A DNA stretch of 64,000 nt, from positions 4,835 to 68,834 of the forward strand of contig NZ_DIIM01000021.1 in the NCBI RefSeq assembly GCF_002420705.1. Direction: 5' to 3'. Of this stretch, positions 1 to 8,111 are shown one piece after another (within the stretch, counting starts at the first letter, position 1; each line of letters starts with the position of its first letter). The notes under the pieces are model-generated. The model searched no databases. It was not told where the DNA came from and was given only the letters and a program-made list of their open reading frames with translations. The position numbers and the translations under genes are program-made. This DNA comes from Sphingobacterium sp. UBA5670 (lineage in GTDB: Bacteria; Bacteroidota; Bacteroidia; Sphingobacteriales; Sphingobacteriaceae).

Positions 1-115
1 TTTTCTTTCTGACATAGCTAATCAACCTATTAAAGAACATGCAATTAAATGATCAAATTTAGTCCATCCACTACTTGTAGGAGAAATTCGCCAACAGCAT
101 CATTAGATTCCCGTC

Positions 116-325
116 CTAATTAACTGCTCTCACAAACTGTCCCTTAAAATCAAAAATAAGAGAATCTCCACCCCTAATATCTATCCTGTAAGAATGCTGA
201 TCTTTTTCAATAAAGTCAATCTGAGTTGCAGGATAATTTTGCATGATATAAGTCAAAATATTACGTCTGATATCCTGTGAAGTAAATTTCCCATCCAACC
301 CAGCTATTAAATTCCAATTAACCAT
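116..325 (-). CDS. PepSY-like small protein, possibly a fragment
   Basis: A 69-residue protein. The pattern of a short helix, then NYPATQIDFIE, then a beta hairpin ending in SLIFDFKGQFV, resembles one half-repeat of the Bacteroidota PepSY-like (BLIP-like) fold, in which acidic and aromatic strands follow a helix ending in YP. Family members are normally secreted and about 140 residues long with a signal peptide. This one has no signal peptide and only one repeat, so it may be a cytoplasmic miniature or the remnant of a longer gene. I see no partner gene. Function is unknown; the family call is inference from pattern only. Confidence 0.5.
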   Translation of the reverse strand: MVNWNLIAGLDGKFTSQDIRRNILTYIMQNYPATQIDFIEKDQHSYRIDIRGGDSLIFDFKGQFVRAVN

Positions 326-426
326 ATGATTTAAGTTTTAAAATGTTATAATAACCTAAACTTATTCATCAAATTGGGAAAGAATTGGGAAGATTCAATA
401 TGATTCTTTATCTCTTACTAAACATT

Positions 427-1194
427 TCAATTCCGTAAGCTCTTCCGGGATTGGATATAATATACAATCACATTGAGCAAAACAATAACTGCCGCAATCA
501 GAGCCCCTGTATAAACAGTACTATTAACTGCTTTATTGGCAACAGCAATAGCAATTAAAGCCCAGACTGCCACTAGTGCAAACACAGGCATACGACGTCT
601 CCAAATCATGAATAGGTGGATTAGGAGTGCAACGACAAACATGGTAAGGGTCCAAACTGTATCGGAAATTCCAAAACCATTCCAACCGATCTTTGTTAAA
701 TATGCCGCTACGTCAGCAATCAACGCAACAGAAATCCAGCCCGCATACATGCTAAAAGGCAGTTTAAAAAAAACAGCAGTGCGCACGGTAGAATTGTTTA
801 CATCAAGAGTAAGCTGAACGATTTTTAACAGTGAAACAAAAAGTAGGATCATCAATAAAATTGTCCAAAAGGTATAATCGTATAACCAGGTAATTACCCA
901 TAAGCTATTTGTTAGAGAAGATATTAAAAACCACCATCCAATATTTAGTATGACTTTATCTTTTTCAACTGTTTGCTTAGCAAAGGGGCCATAATATACA
1001 ACAAAGCCCATCAAACCTAAATAAATAATACCCCAGATTGAAAATGCATAACCAGCAGGTGTAAACAGATTCTGATATTTGGCAGATATCGTTGCCATGG
1101 TCTCCCCATTAAAAATTCCCGTATTGGATAGGTAATTAATAATGACTGTTATCACTAATGCAATTCCATTAACTATTTGATATACCTTTTTCAT
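427..1194 (-). CDS. TspO/MBR-like tryptophan-rich membrane protein
   Basis: An integral membrane protein of 255 residues with about seven hydrophobic segments, rich in Trp and Tyr in the core (for example SLWVITWLYDYTFW and the AFSIWGIIYLGL segment). This matches the long Bacteroidota variant annotated as tryptophan-rich sensory protein, related to TspO, which binds porphyrins or other hydrophobic ligands in the membrane. Classical TspO has five helices and about 160 residues, so the extra C-terminal helices set this form apart. The next gene downstream is an SRPBCC protein; TspO-like and SRPBCC genes are often found together in light or oxidative-stress clusters, but no photolyase is present here. 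The precise ligand cannot be told. Confidence 0.75.
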   Translation of the reverse strand: MKKVYQIVNGIALVITVIINYLSNTGIFNGETMATISAKYQNLFTPAGYAFSIWGIIYLGLMGFVVYYGPFAKQTVEKDKVILNIGWWFLISSLTNSLWVITWLYDYTFWTILLMILLFVSLLKIVQLTLDVNNSTVRTAVFFKLPFSMYAGWISVALIADVAAYLTKIGWNGFGISDTVWTLTMFVVALLIHLFMIWRRRMPVFALVAVWALIAIAVANKAVNSTVYTGALIAAVIVLLNVIVYYIQSRKSLRN

Positions 1195-1273
1195 CGTCCT
1201 TACATCTAATTATATTTTCTTAAACATCAATTCTACGAAGTGTCTCAGCATAAATACATCTGTCATAAAATAG

Positions 1274-1747
1274 CTATGATGTGCTTTTACTTTTGTTAAA
1301 TAAATCTTCTAATACCTGATAACGATAATCGAAGATACTCGCAAGCTTCGTTTTAACAAAAATGCCATGAGCAATAGTTCCAAGAATTCCCAAAGGCAGT
1401 TCATAGTCAACTGTATCCTTCATCAAGACCCCATTTTCATTTGGAATAAATTCATGAAAATGATTCCAATACTTATAAGGCCCCTTTTCTTGAAAATCCG
1501 TAAAACTCACGTATGTTTCCACTTGAGTTATTCTTGTTTTCCATTTCAGCGGGATCTTAAGGATAGGAGATACCAAATATTCAATGGTCATTCCTTCAGC
1601 GATTTCCAGTCCTTGGGAATCAGAAACAACGACAAAGCCCATGTTTTTCGGTGTTATTTCAGCGAGATTCATGGGAGAAGAAAAAAAATCCCATGCGGTA
1701 TGTAGATCACATGTCAACTGCTGTTCCCTGTATAATTTGTATCTCAT
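1274..1747 (-). CDS. SRPBCC-family ligand-binding protein
   Basis: A soluble 157-residue protein with the helix-grip (START/Bet v 1-like) pattern: an opening strand (YKLYREQQL), a helix containing AWDFFSSP, the conserved NLAEITP turn, long antiparallel strands, and a C-terminal helix. It is close to the ligand-binding SRPBCC group that also includes cyclase/dehydrase-like proteins. These proteins hold a hydrophobic ligand in an internal cavity; no catalytic residues are obvious. It is encoded upstream of the TspO-like gene, with about 80 bases between them, so the two may be co-transcribed. The ligand is unknown. Confidence 0.8.
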   Translation of the reverse strand: MRYKLYREQQLTCDLHTAWDFFSSPMNLAEITPKNMGFVVVSDSQGLEIAEGMTIEYLVSPILKIPLKWKTRITQVETYVSFTDFQEKGPYKYWNHFHEFIPNENGVLMKDTVDYELPLGILGTIAHGIFVKTKLASIFDYRYQVLEDLFNKSKSTS

Positions 1748-2006
1748 CTTATGATTAACTATCCTGCTTCATTTTAATAACAAATATACCGCTAATTTAG
1801 TTCACTAATATACTAAAAGTATATTTTTAATCTGTATAAGATGAATAAAATAGACAAAAAAGATTACTTTTAAACCAATACAATTGTTAACCTCAACCTG
1901 ATTAGGCTTAATCTCTCATCAATTACCGCTTACCTTCAAACTGATAAGTCACTGAACTGATCTGTAGAAGGACAATTATCAGATCGTAGCTGCGGATAAA
2001 TAAAAT
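1748..2006. other. Intergenic region without recognised gene
   Basis: AT-rich spacer between the SRPBCC gene start and the lipoprotein terminator. It must hold the promoter of the minus-strand SRPBCC/TspO-like genes, but no element close to the TTG/TAnnTTTG consensus stood out. No ORF of convincing composition and no stable hairpin was seen. Confidence 0.5.
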
Positions 2007-2043
2007 AGAAAGCTTATAGTTTCGAGTAAACTATAAGCTTTCT
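2007..2043 (-). terminator. Strong hairpin terminator of the lipoprotein gene
   Basis: A perfect 16-bp inverted repeat (arms 2007-2022 and 2028-2043, loop CGAGT) lies 21 bases past the stop of the minus-strand lipoprotein gene. On that strand it is followed by a T-rich stretch (TATTTTATTT). Confidence 0.8.
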
Positions 2044-2064
2044 AAAAAACAGCTCTGATCTATT

Positions 2065-2703
2065 CTAATGCGCAGACATATCCTTTTCCAGCGCCTTGAC
2101 AAGTGCTTTGGTATAGCTTTTAGAAAAATCTTCCAGACTAGAAGGATTAATTGTCTCAGACTGAACACTCCAAAGCAACTGTTCAGAACTTACATCGTAT
2201 AAATTGCTTTCGAGATAATACATTTTATCAGTCGTGTAATAGCCGGGATTGTACGCAATGGGATACCAATGGGAATAGTAACTCCAAAAATTACCATACC
2301 ATCCAAAGGTAGGATATGGCATATACGGACCGCTACCCGGTACATATCGGGTCTCACTGGTTTTGTCGATCAATGTAACTGTGAAAATTGCATCAGCACT
2401 CAGATCACGTACGGTTTTCATCACCAAATCCTTGTTTTGGCTTTCGTCTCTAGTAAATGTCTTTTTAAATACATCTGTACTTTTAATTGCTTTATAGCCG
2501 TGCATGGAAGCTGCTTGGGCTAAATTGGATTCAATGACATCTTTTGCCTTAGCATGACTTGTCATCGCAATAATGAATATCGTTTGGTACTGTTTAGGCA
2601 TCACATCTCTATTTTTATAGATATCTGTTATCCTAGTCGAAGTGCTACAAGCAAACAATAAGAAGCTTGAGACAATAGCGATTAAAAATGACTTAGTTTT
2701 CAT
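2065..2703 (-). CDS. Putative outer-membrane lipoprotein, unknown function
   Basis: A 212-residue protein with a lipoprotein signal peptide: a hydrophobic stretch ending LLFAC, with Cys19 as the lipid-modified residue. The mature part begins with a flexible Ser/Thr stretch, then a Rossmann-like alternation (YQTIFIIAMTSHAKAKDVIE), a segment ADAIFTVTLIDK, and a Tyr/Pro/Trp-rich insert at about residues 122-155. The layout resembles Bacteroidota DUF4136-like or Lpp-type stress lipoproteins in which a nucleotide-like fold carries a C-terminal helix. No catalytic motif is visible. It stands alone with its own terminator. The lipoprotein call is firm; the family is not. Confidence 0.6.
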   Translation of the reverse strand: MKTKSFLIAIVSSFLLFACSTSTRITDIYKNRDVMPKQYQTIFIIAMTSHAKAKDVIESNLAQAASMHGYKAIKSTDVFKKTFTRDESQNKDLVMKTVRDLSADAIFTVTLIDKTSETRYVPGSGPYMPYPTFGWYGNFWSYYSHWYPIAYNPGYYTTDKMYYLESNLYDVSSEQLLWSVQSETINPSSLEDFSKSYTKALVKALEKDMSAH

Positions 2704-3027
2704 ATGTTTAAAATTAGTGTCCTTTGAAATGCAGCAGTCAGTATGCTTGGTATACTTTGGAAGAATGGCGTTAATGGCAGTTAAATCTTTATTTCGAGAT
2801 CATAAATAAGCTCGGCCGGCTTCAAGATTCCATATGAACAAGAGCCTATAACCAGCTTATAAAGAACAAGCTTAAAACGAAAATTGTTTATTTTTTTTAT
2901 TAAAAAATAAATATAAGCTGTATTAGCGCTGACTTAATAGTTGAAATAAGCATTACAAATCCTATTTCACTATTATAATTCTTAATCATTTCGAATTGGT
3001 TGATTTTATTGGTAGATCTTTATTATC
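2704..3027. other. Intergenic region, AT-rich
   Basis: Spacer between the start of the lipoprotein gene and the end of the GrpB-family gene. It contains an AT-only inverted repeat near 2888-2912, too weak to call. No small ORF, RNA or repeat is supported. It presumably carries the lipoprotein promoter. Confidence 0.4.
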
Positions 3028-3630
3028 TTATTTTTCCAGGACTCTCTTATACCATTCGATAGCTTTTCTTTCGTATTCTTTCAAAAATTCATCTTTAGCA
3101 CCGTTGTAGTCGTTACCATCTTTCCATTCCCGAAGCACCATTTCTTCTTTAATTCGTTGATAGTTATCCCTTACTTCGGAATGCGCCTGCAGATAATCCC
3201 GAAATGCAATATGACGCAACCAATGATCTGATCGCCGCGGAATACTGTGGATATGTGCTATCCGCAACGAATGATCATGCAATCTTTCTGGAATTTCATC
3301 TCCCCGAACAAGATGTTCTGGAACGCCCAATACTTCAGGGCGATCAATTAGCGCAACAAAAAAGCGTCTGTATGGCATCTCTTCGTTATATTTCTCATAA
3401 TATACATAGGATTTGCCTTTCAATAAAACCGGAACAAGATCAAGGTCGCTGTCCTTATCCAAACCGATGAGTATATCAATAATCGGTTTGGCCGATAAAC
3501 CCTCAACAGCTGTGCTGCCAATATGGTCAATCTTCGGATCTATCGGTTTTAACAATGTATGAAGGTCTCGTTGGATACGGTTGAACTTTGCCTTCCATAT
3601 CGGATTATAAGGTTCAAAAGGTAAAATCAT
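3028..3630 (-). CDS. GrpB-family nucleotidyltransferase-like protein
   Basis: A GrpB/UPF0157 protein, part of the nucleotidyltransferase superfamily. Diagnostic motifs: the N-terminal Pro-Tyr-Asn-Pro-Trp block, then HIGSTAVEGLSAKPIIDI with the acidic residues typical of this fold, and a C-terminal RRFFVALIDRPE / HDHSLRIAHIHSI stretch. Family members occur alone or fused to CoaE; their substrate is not firmly established. I start the protein at 3630 (200 residues, MILPFEP) because homologues begin right at this proline-rich stretch; an in-frame ATG at 3651 would add seven residues. It sits downstream of an EamA transporter gene on the same strand, 72 bases apart. Confidence 0.85.
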   Translation of the reverse strand: MILPFEPYNPIWKAKFNRIQRDLHTLLKPIDPKIDHIGSTAVEGLSAKPIIDILIGLDKDSDLDLVPVLLKGKSYVYYEKYNEEMPYRRFFVALIDRPEVLGVPEHLVRGDEIPERLHDHSLRIAHIHSIPRRSDHWLRHIAFRDYLQAHSEVRDNYQRIKEEMVLREWKDGNDYNGAKDEFLKEYERKAIEWYKRVLEK

Positions 3631-3702
3631 AATATATGCTAAAGTTAACAAATTTATAGTTTACCATGCGGATCCATTAGCCACCTATCTTCTCCACGGA
3701 GC

Positions 3703-4593
3703 TTATTTCGCAAATTTCTTGGTACCTACCACACAAAGAATAACTCCAACAGTCACGGCCAGCATGCCGATACTGACTTGTTCATGAAGAAGCCAAGCCG
3801 CTAACGCCAAACCGAAAAATGGCTGTAGTAGCTGTAACTGCCCTATTGTCGCCGTACCTCCTTGTGCGAGTCCCTTATACCAGAAAACAAAACCGATAAA
3901 CATACTAAACAATGACACATAAGCTAAACTGCCCCAAGCACCCATAGTCACATCATTAAAAGAAGGAGGCATATAGATAAAGGCAATTGGAAGCATAATC
4001 GGTAATGATAAAACCAGCGCCCAGGAAATCACCTGCCAGCCCCCGAATGTCCTGGTCAATTTTGCACCTTCGGCATAGCCCAGTCCACATAGAATGACCG
4101 ATAAAATCATTAAAACATCACCTATAGGCGAGGCTGTTAGTCCTTGCGCCAAAGCGTATCCCATAACAAGTAGACTCCCTAAAGCAGAGAACAGCCAAAA
4201 AATTGGCTTCGGACGCTCACCTCCACGTATGATACCAAATATAGCCGTCGATACGGGCAAAATGCCGACAAAAACGATTGAATGCGCTGAAGTGATGTAC
4301 TGTAAGGCCAAAGCGCTCAGCAAAGGAAACCCAACTACACATCCTATTGCCACAATGCATAACGAACCTAATTGTTTTTTCTCGGGGCGTTTTTCCTTAA
4401 AAACCACCAAAGTTACTAAAGCCAGTAGTCCTGCAATAGAAGCTCTTGCTAGCGTGACAAAGACTGGATCAAATGCTAAAACTGCCATGCGCGTCGCCGG
4501 TAGCGAACCGCTAAATAATACGACACCAATAAAACCGTTCAACCAGCCGCTTGCTGAATTTTCCTGCACCTTACTTATACTTAATTCTGCCAT
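3703..4593 (-). CDS. EamA/DMT-superfamily transporter
   Basis: An inner-membrane transporter of about 296 residues with ten hydrophobic segments arranged as two EamA repeats. Visible are the first-helix motif SGSLPATRMAV, the ITSAHSIVFVGILPVSTAIFG block at the end of repeat one, and the YKGLAQGGTATIGQLQLLQP motif near the end of repeat two. The drug/metabolite transporter family exports metabolites or amino acids; the substrate cannot be inferred. I prefer the start at 4593 (MAELSIS) because the longer form from 4632 adds a polar stretch of 13 residues without family support. No linked regulator is seen. Confidence 0.85.
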   Translation of the reverse strand: MAELSISKVQENSASGWLNGFIGVVLFSGSLPATRMAVLAFDPVFVTLARASIAGLLALVTLVVFKEKRPEKKQLGSLCIVAIGCVVGFPLLSALALQYITSAHSIVFVGILPVSTAIFGIIRGGERPKPIFWLFSALGSLLVMGYALAQGLTASPIGDVLMILSVILCGLGYAEGAKLTRTFGGWQVISWALVLSLPIMLPIAFIYMPPSFNDVTMGAWGSLAYVSLFSMFIGFVFWYKGLAQGGTATIGQLQLLQPFFGLALAAWLLHEQVSIGMLAVTVGVILCVVGTKKFAK

Positions 4594-4907
4594 CGTTAAA
4601 TCTTTAACACAAAGTTCGTCGATTGCCATCATTAAGTACAGTCACAGTTTTTGATAATTCAATGGGCACAGTTGTCTGATACCGGAAAATGATACAGCTA
4701 CGCTCTAAAATTGCAGATTAGCATTTCACCGGGAAGGATCCTCACTTTGCAGGATTAATTTTATCATTGCATGCGTATATGTATTGGTTTACCATGAACT
4801 AGCTTTAAAATTAAAACAGCTTGGCAATCTTACAAAAGCACTCTAAAATCTTACCATACAAAAGAATAACTAACTATTTATGCAGAGAAAAAAAGGTAAA
4901 AACGCCA
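4594..4907. other. Intergenic region between transporter and rhamnosidase
   Basis: Holds the transporter promoter and the 3' untranslated part of the rhamnosidase gene. No convincing terminator hairpin, repeat or small ORF was found. Confidence 0.4.
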
Positions 4908-7547
4908 TTACTTTAGCTCCAGCTCCAACGTGTATTTACCTGCGTCCAATTGAACAACATCGCTATTCTTTATATTATCCGGAGGATAGAATGTCGCGGT
5001 AGCATTTGCAGGTATTTTGATATCGTATACAATTTTGTCGCCTTTTAATTTCCAGTCGGAAACAATTTTCCCAAAAGGTGAATCATAAGAGATCGTAGAT
5101 TCTTTCAGTCCCTGAGGAAAGATTGGCTTTAAGAGGATATGCTTAAAGCCAGGCTGTTTGGGATCTGGTAGAATGCCGCCAATAGATTTAAAAAACCAAC
5201 CGCCGATCTCACCAAACATCATGTGATTATCCGAGATGTCCCGTGTCGCTTTTAGATCCCAGTTTTCTAACAATGTGGTCGCCCCGTTAACAATCCACCA
5301 TCCCCAAGAGGGATAAGTATCTTGTACCGCAACCTTATAAGCAGTCTCTGGATAGCCATTGTCTTTTAGTGCATTCAAAAGTGCTTTTGCGCCCAATACA
5401 CCTACATCCAAATGAAAGTTGGTCTCTTCAACTTTCTTATTCAGATTGGCTGCAACGCTAGCTTTCATTTCGTCGGGCACGACTCCCCAAAATAAAGGTA
5501 CACTCAATTCGGTCTGTGTTCCGTTGCTGTAAATTCCTTTTGAAGTATCCAAAAATTTAGTGTTGATAGCTGTCTTAATCTTTTTGCTTAGCAATTCATA
5601 TTTTTGTTGATCCGCGGTATGTCCAAATAACTTCGCAGCCGACGCAAGGATGGTTGCATCGACATAAAAATAAACGGATGAAGTGAGCTCGAGATTAGAG
5701 GACGACTTAACAGGCACCCAGTCGCCACGTCCAAAGGTTGTCAGACCAGAGGGGCTGATTCCATCAACATAATCGACATAACGTTTAATAGCCGTATAAC
5801 AGTCTTCCAGTGCACGCGAATCACCATAAAATTGATAAATCTGCCAAGGGATGATAGCAATCGTGCTTGTCCAATCCAATCCATTCGCGGTACCATAGCC
5901 CCAACCACCCGTTGGAATAATGTCAGGCAGGACACCATTTTCCTGTTGTTCATCTCGATGATCGGCCATCCATTTTTCGTATACTGTGATGCCATCAAAA
6001 TTGAATAATGCGGTCTCAATTGCAAGATGCCCATCCCCTGTCCAACCGTTCTTTTCCCGTTGCGGACAATCCGTTGGGTAGCCCATCAAATTGGACAAAT
6101 ATGCCTTATTGGTTGCATCCCATAACCTATTTACCAAATCAGAAGAAGTTTTAAGTTCTCCTAACGGCCGCACATCACTATGCATAAAATAGGCCGTTAC
6201 ACTCGATTTATCCAGAGCAATAGGTAAATTACTACTAATTTCGACATAACGGAATCCCTTGTAGCCAAACTTTGCCATAAATTCATCATCCCGTCCGCTC
6301 AGCGTTAGGATATCCGTCTGAAACGGTTCAGCCTCTTTATCACCCCGATAATAGACATCAATGTTGGATTGATCCAAACGCCCATCAGCATGCAATCGCT
6401 CGCCATGTTTAATCCGAAGCACTGTTCCGGCCGGCCCTTTGACTTTTATTTTTGTGATTCCGGCCATATTCTGCCCCATATCGAAGACATAAGTTTGCGG
6501 GTCAATCTTCTTTATTGACTTTGGCAGGTATGACTTCACCAGTCGAATCGGTACAGTTTGCTGGGCAACCAAGTGGGCAGATGGTGCATTTCTGTAATGG
6601 ACAGCTCCCCATGCCGAGTCATCAAATTTTGGTTTATCCCAGTTGGGTATTTCTAATCTTGCATCGTAATGTTCTCCTGTATAGATATTATTGTAAACAA
6701 TTGGCCCAAAGGCAGTTTTCCACCGCTCATCAGAAACTATCGTCTCTTGTGAGCCATCTGCATAAACGATATGGAGATCCAGACAGAATGCGGGGCGGTC
6801 TCGCCACGGCGCTTTATCAAAGTTCCAAACAGCCATTGGCTGATGATTATACCAGCCGTTACCTAGAATAACTCCAATTGCATTCTCTCCTTTTTGAAGT
6901 TGCGCGGTCACATCTTCTACGAGATAAAGTGTCCGGCGGTCAAATCGGGTATACATCGGATCCAGCCGATGGTCGCCGACGCGCTGACCATTAATGGATA
7001 GTTCATACAATCCGGCGACAGCAATATAGGCACGGGCCGACTTAATTTTTTTCTTTGCTGTGAATACTTTTCTAAAATAAGGGGTTTTCCGCTCATGGAT
7101 GTCCTTACCATCGCTGATCCATCTTCCTTTCCAATTGTCCCTGCCCATCGTACCCGTTTCAAAAGACGCTATGGCTGAACTTGTTGACAGGCCTTCTTTG
7201 TCCCATACCTTCACCTTCCAAAAGTATTTAGTCCGAGGTGTTAGCTTTTCGCCATTGTATGGAACCAGCATGGCTGAACTTAGTTGTTTGCCACTGTTCC
7301 AAACACCTTCCTTCTCTTTAATCAATGCCAGAGAATCCTGCCCAACAAACAGTTGATAGGCGCTTTGCAGGGCGCCATTCCGCTGGTCTTCGAGTTGCCA
7401 GCTAAGCCTCGGATTTGCGGCATCGATACCCAATGGATTAACGAGATGTTCGCAAGTTAGCTGAACAGCGCTGCAATTATTTTTAAGTTGGGCATGAGCA
7501 TGGCCAGCCATCATGTACAACATCGTTATCAATAAAATTCTACGCAT
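4908..7547 (-). CDS. Alpha-L-rhamnosidase, GH78, secreted
   Basis: Hydrolyses terminal alpha-L-rhamnose from plant or microbial glycans. Domains in order: signal peptide (MRRILLITMLYMMAGHAHA), a fibronectin-like domain with the NPRLSWQLED motif, the Bac_rhamnosid_N beta-sandwich (RKVFTAKKKIKSARAYIAV, LYELSINGQRVGDHRLDP), a second beta domain (QTYVFDMGQNMAGI), the (alpha/alpha)6 catalytic barrel with MGYPTDCPQREKNGWTGDGH and GLDWTST, and a C-terminal beta domain. These are hallmark GH78 blocks. I start at 7547, where a clean signal peptide begins; the open frame reaches back to 7595 but adds 16 polar residues. It is not next to a SusC/D pair, so it is not in an obvious utilisation locus here. 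Confidence 0.9.
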   Translation of the reverse strand: MRRILLITMLYMMAGHAHAQLKNNCSAVQLTCEHLVNPLGIDAANPRLSWQLEDQRNGALQSAYQLFVGQDSLALIKEKEGVWNSGKQLSSAMLVPYNGEKLTPRTKYFWKVKVWDKEGLSTSSAIASFETGTMGRDNWKGRWISDGKDIHERKTPYFRKVFTAKKKIKSARAYIAVAGLYELSINGQRVGDHRLDPMYTRFDRRTLYLVEDVTAQLQKGENAIGVILGNGWYNHQPMAVWNFDKAPWRDRPAFCLDLHIVYADGSQETIVSDERWKTAFGPIVYNNIYTGEHYDARLEIPNWDKPKFDDSAWGAVHYRNAPSAHLVAQQTVPIRLVKSYLPKSIKKIDPQTYVFDMGQNMAGITKIKVKGPAGTVLRIKHGERLHADGRLDQSNIDVYYRGDKEAEPFQTDILTLSGRDDEFMAKFGYKGFRYVEISSNLPIALDKSSVTAYFMHSDVRPLGELKTSSDLVNRLWDATNKAYLSNLMGYPTDCPQREKNGWTGDGHLAIETALFNFDGITVYEKWMADHRDEQQENGVLPDIIPTGGWGYGTANGLDWTSTIAIIPWQIYQFYGDSRALEDCYTAIKRYVDYVDGISPSGLTTFGRGDWVPVKSSSNLELTSSVYFYVDATILASAAKLFGHTADQQKYELLSKKIKTAINTKFLDTSKGIYSNGTQTELSVPLFWGVVPDEMKASVAANLNKKVEETNFHLDVGVLGAKALLNALKDNGYPETAYKVAVQDTYPSWGWWIVNGATTLLENWDLKATRDISDNHMMFGEIGGWFFKSIGGILPDPKQPGFKHILLKPIFPQGLKESTISYDSPFGKIVSDWKLKGDKIVYDIKIPANATATFYPPDNIKNSDVVQLDAGKYTLELELK

Positions 7548-7674
7548 CAAAAGGAGGTGTTCTTGGTGGTTGTTAAATTGTTTTAGCTTATTCAAAATAC
7601 TAATATATCAAATATTTTCTACATATTGTCCTGTGCCTCCTGCTGTTTATTTTTGAAAGCATAAAATAAATTTC

Positions 7675-7706
7675 TTGCAACTTTCACAAAAATAACCCTA
7701 TCTTAG
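7675..7706 (+). promoter_or_regulatory. Promoter of the thiamine operon
   Basis: TTG at 7675-7677, then 21 bases, then TATCTTAG at 7699-7706. This is one mismatch from the Bacteroidota -7 consensus TAnnTTTG with correct spacing. Initiation five to seven bases downstream would place the RNA 5' end at about 7711, exactly where the TPP aptamer begins. Confidence 0.6.
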
Positions 7707-7710
7707 TCCC

Positions 7711-7790
7711 AACTTTAGGGGTGTCTGCTCGTGCAGGCTGAGATTTTACCCTTAGAACCTGATCCGGATCATACTGGCGTAGGGAAAAGT
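7711..7790 (+). promoter_or_regulatory. TPP riboswitch (THI element)
   Basis: The conserved thi-box core is plain: AGGGGTG, a short variable stem (CTGCTCGTGCAG), CTGAGA at 7738-7743, ACCC, then ACCTGATCCGGATCATACTG at 7758-7777 followed by GCGTAGGGAA. P1 can form between 7712-7716 (ACTTT) and 7786-7790 (AAAGT). Binding of thiamine pyrophosphate is the established role of this family; here it should repress the thiS-thiC operon directly downstream. Confidence 0.97.
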
Positions 7791-7828
7791 GAGCTGTCTA
7801 TAAGGTGCATTACTGTGCCTTTGTGTAG

Positions 7829-7864
7829 CCATTCCTAAAGTTTTACCAAAAAAATAAGGAATGG
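7829..7864 (+). promoter_or_regulatory. Start-codon sequestering hairpin of the TPP switch
   Basis: CCATTCCT (7829-7836) is perfectly complementary to AGGAATGG (7857-7864), which contains the thiS start codon at 7861. The left arm overlaps CCTAAAGTT (7834-7842), which is perfectly complementary to AACTTTAGG (7711-7719), the 5' side of the aptamer's P1. The two helices exclude each other. This suggests an expression platform acting on translation, with the start codon hidden when TPP holds P1. The complementarity is seen; the switching is inferred. Confidence 0.6.
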
Positions 7865-8067
7865 AACTTACAATAAACCATCAGATTCGATTTTTTGACC
7901 CGGCACCGCCTTCACTTGAAGCCTTGGTCCTTTTGGAATTATCTGCTATGACACAAGGCGTGGCCGTAGCGATCAATAACCAAGTTATTCCAAAGGACGA
8001 CTGGCCTGCTACGACACTTAAAGCCCATGATCAAATTATCTTGATTACCGCATCTCAAGGCGGATAG
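7861..8067 (+). CDS. thiS: Thiamine biosynthesis sulfur carrier ThiS
   Basis: A 68-residue beta-grasp ubiquitin-like protein ending in the mandatory Gly-Gly (TASQGG). ThiF adenylates this C-terminus, which is then converted to a thiocarboxylate that donates sulfur to ThiG for the thiazole ring. The IDD/IPKDDW segment corresponds to the usual PRSEW stretch. It is first in the operon, directly under the TPP riboswitch, and its start codon lies in a potential sequestering hairpin. A purine-rich AAGGA directly abuts the ATG, too close to act as a standard ribosome-binding site. Confidence 0.95.
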   Translation: MELTINHQIRFFDPAPPSLEALVLLELSAMTQGVAVAINNQVIPKDDWPATTLKAHDQIILITASQGG

Positions 8068-8111
8068 TTATTTCAAAAATCAACCAAAAAATTCACCTCA
8101 ACACCGTAAAA

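Noticed and set aside
536..817. Long plus-strand frame opposite the TspO-like gene
   Set aside because: It is a shadow of the real minus-strand gene, with no family features.
7551..7556. AGGAGG as a ribosome-binding site for the rhamnosidase
   Set aside because: It is on the plus strand, opposite to the gene, so it cannot serve; Bacteroidota seldom use this motif.
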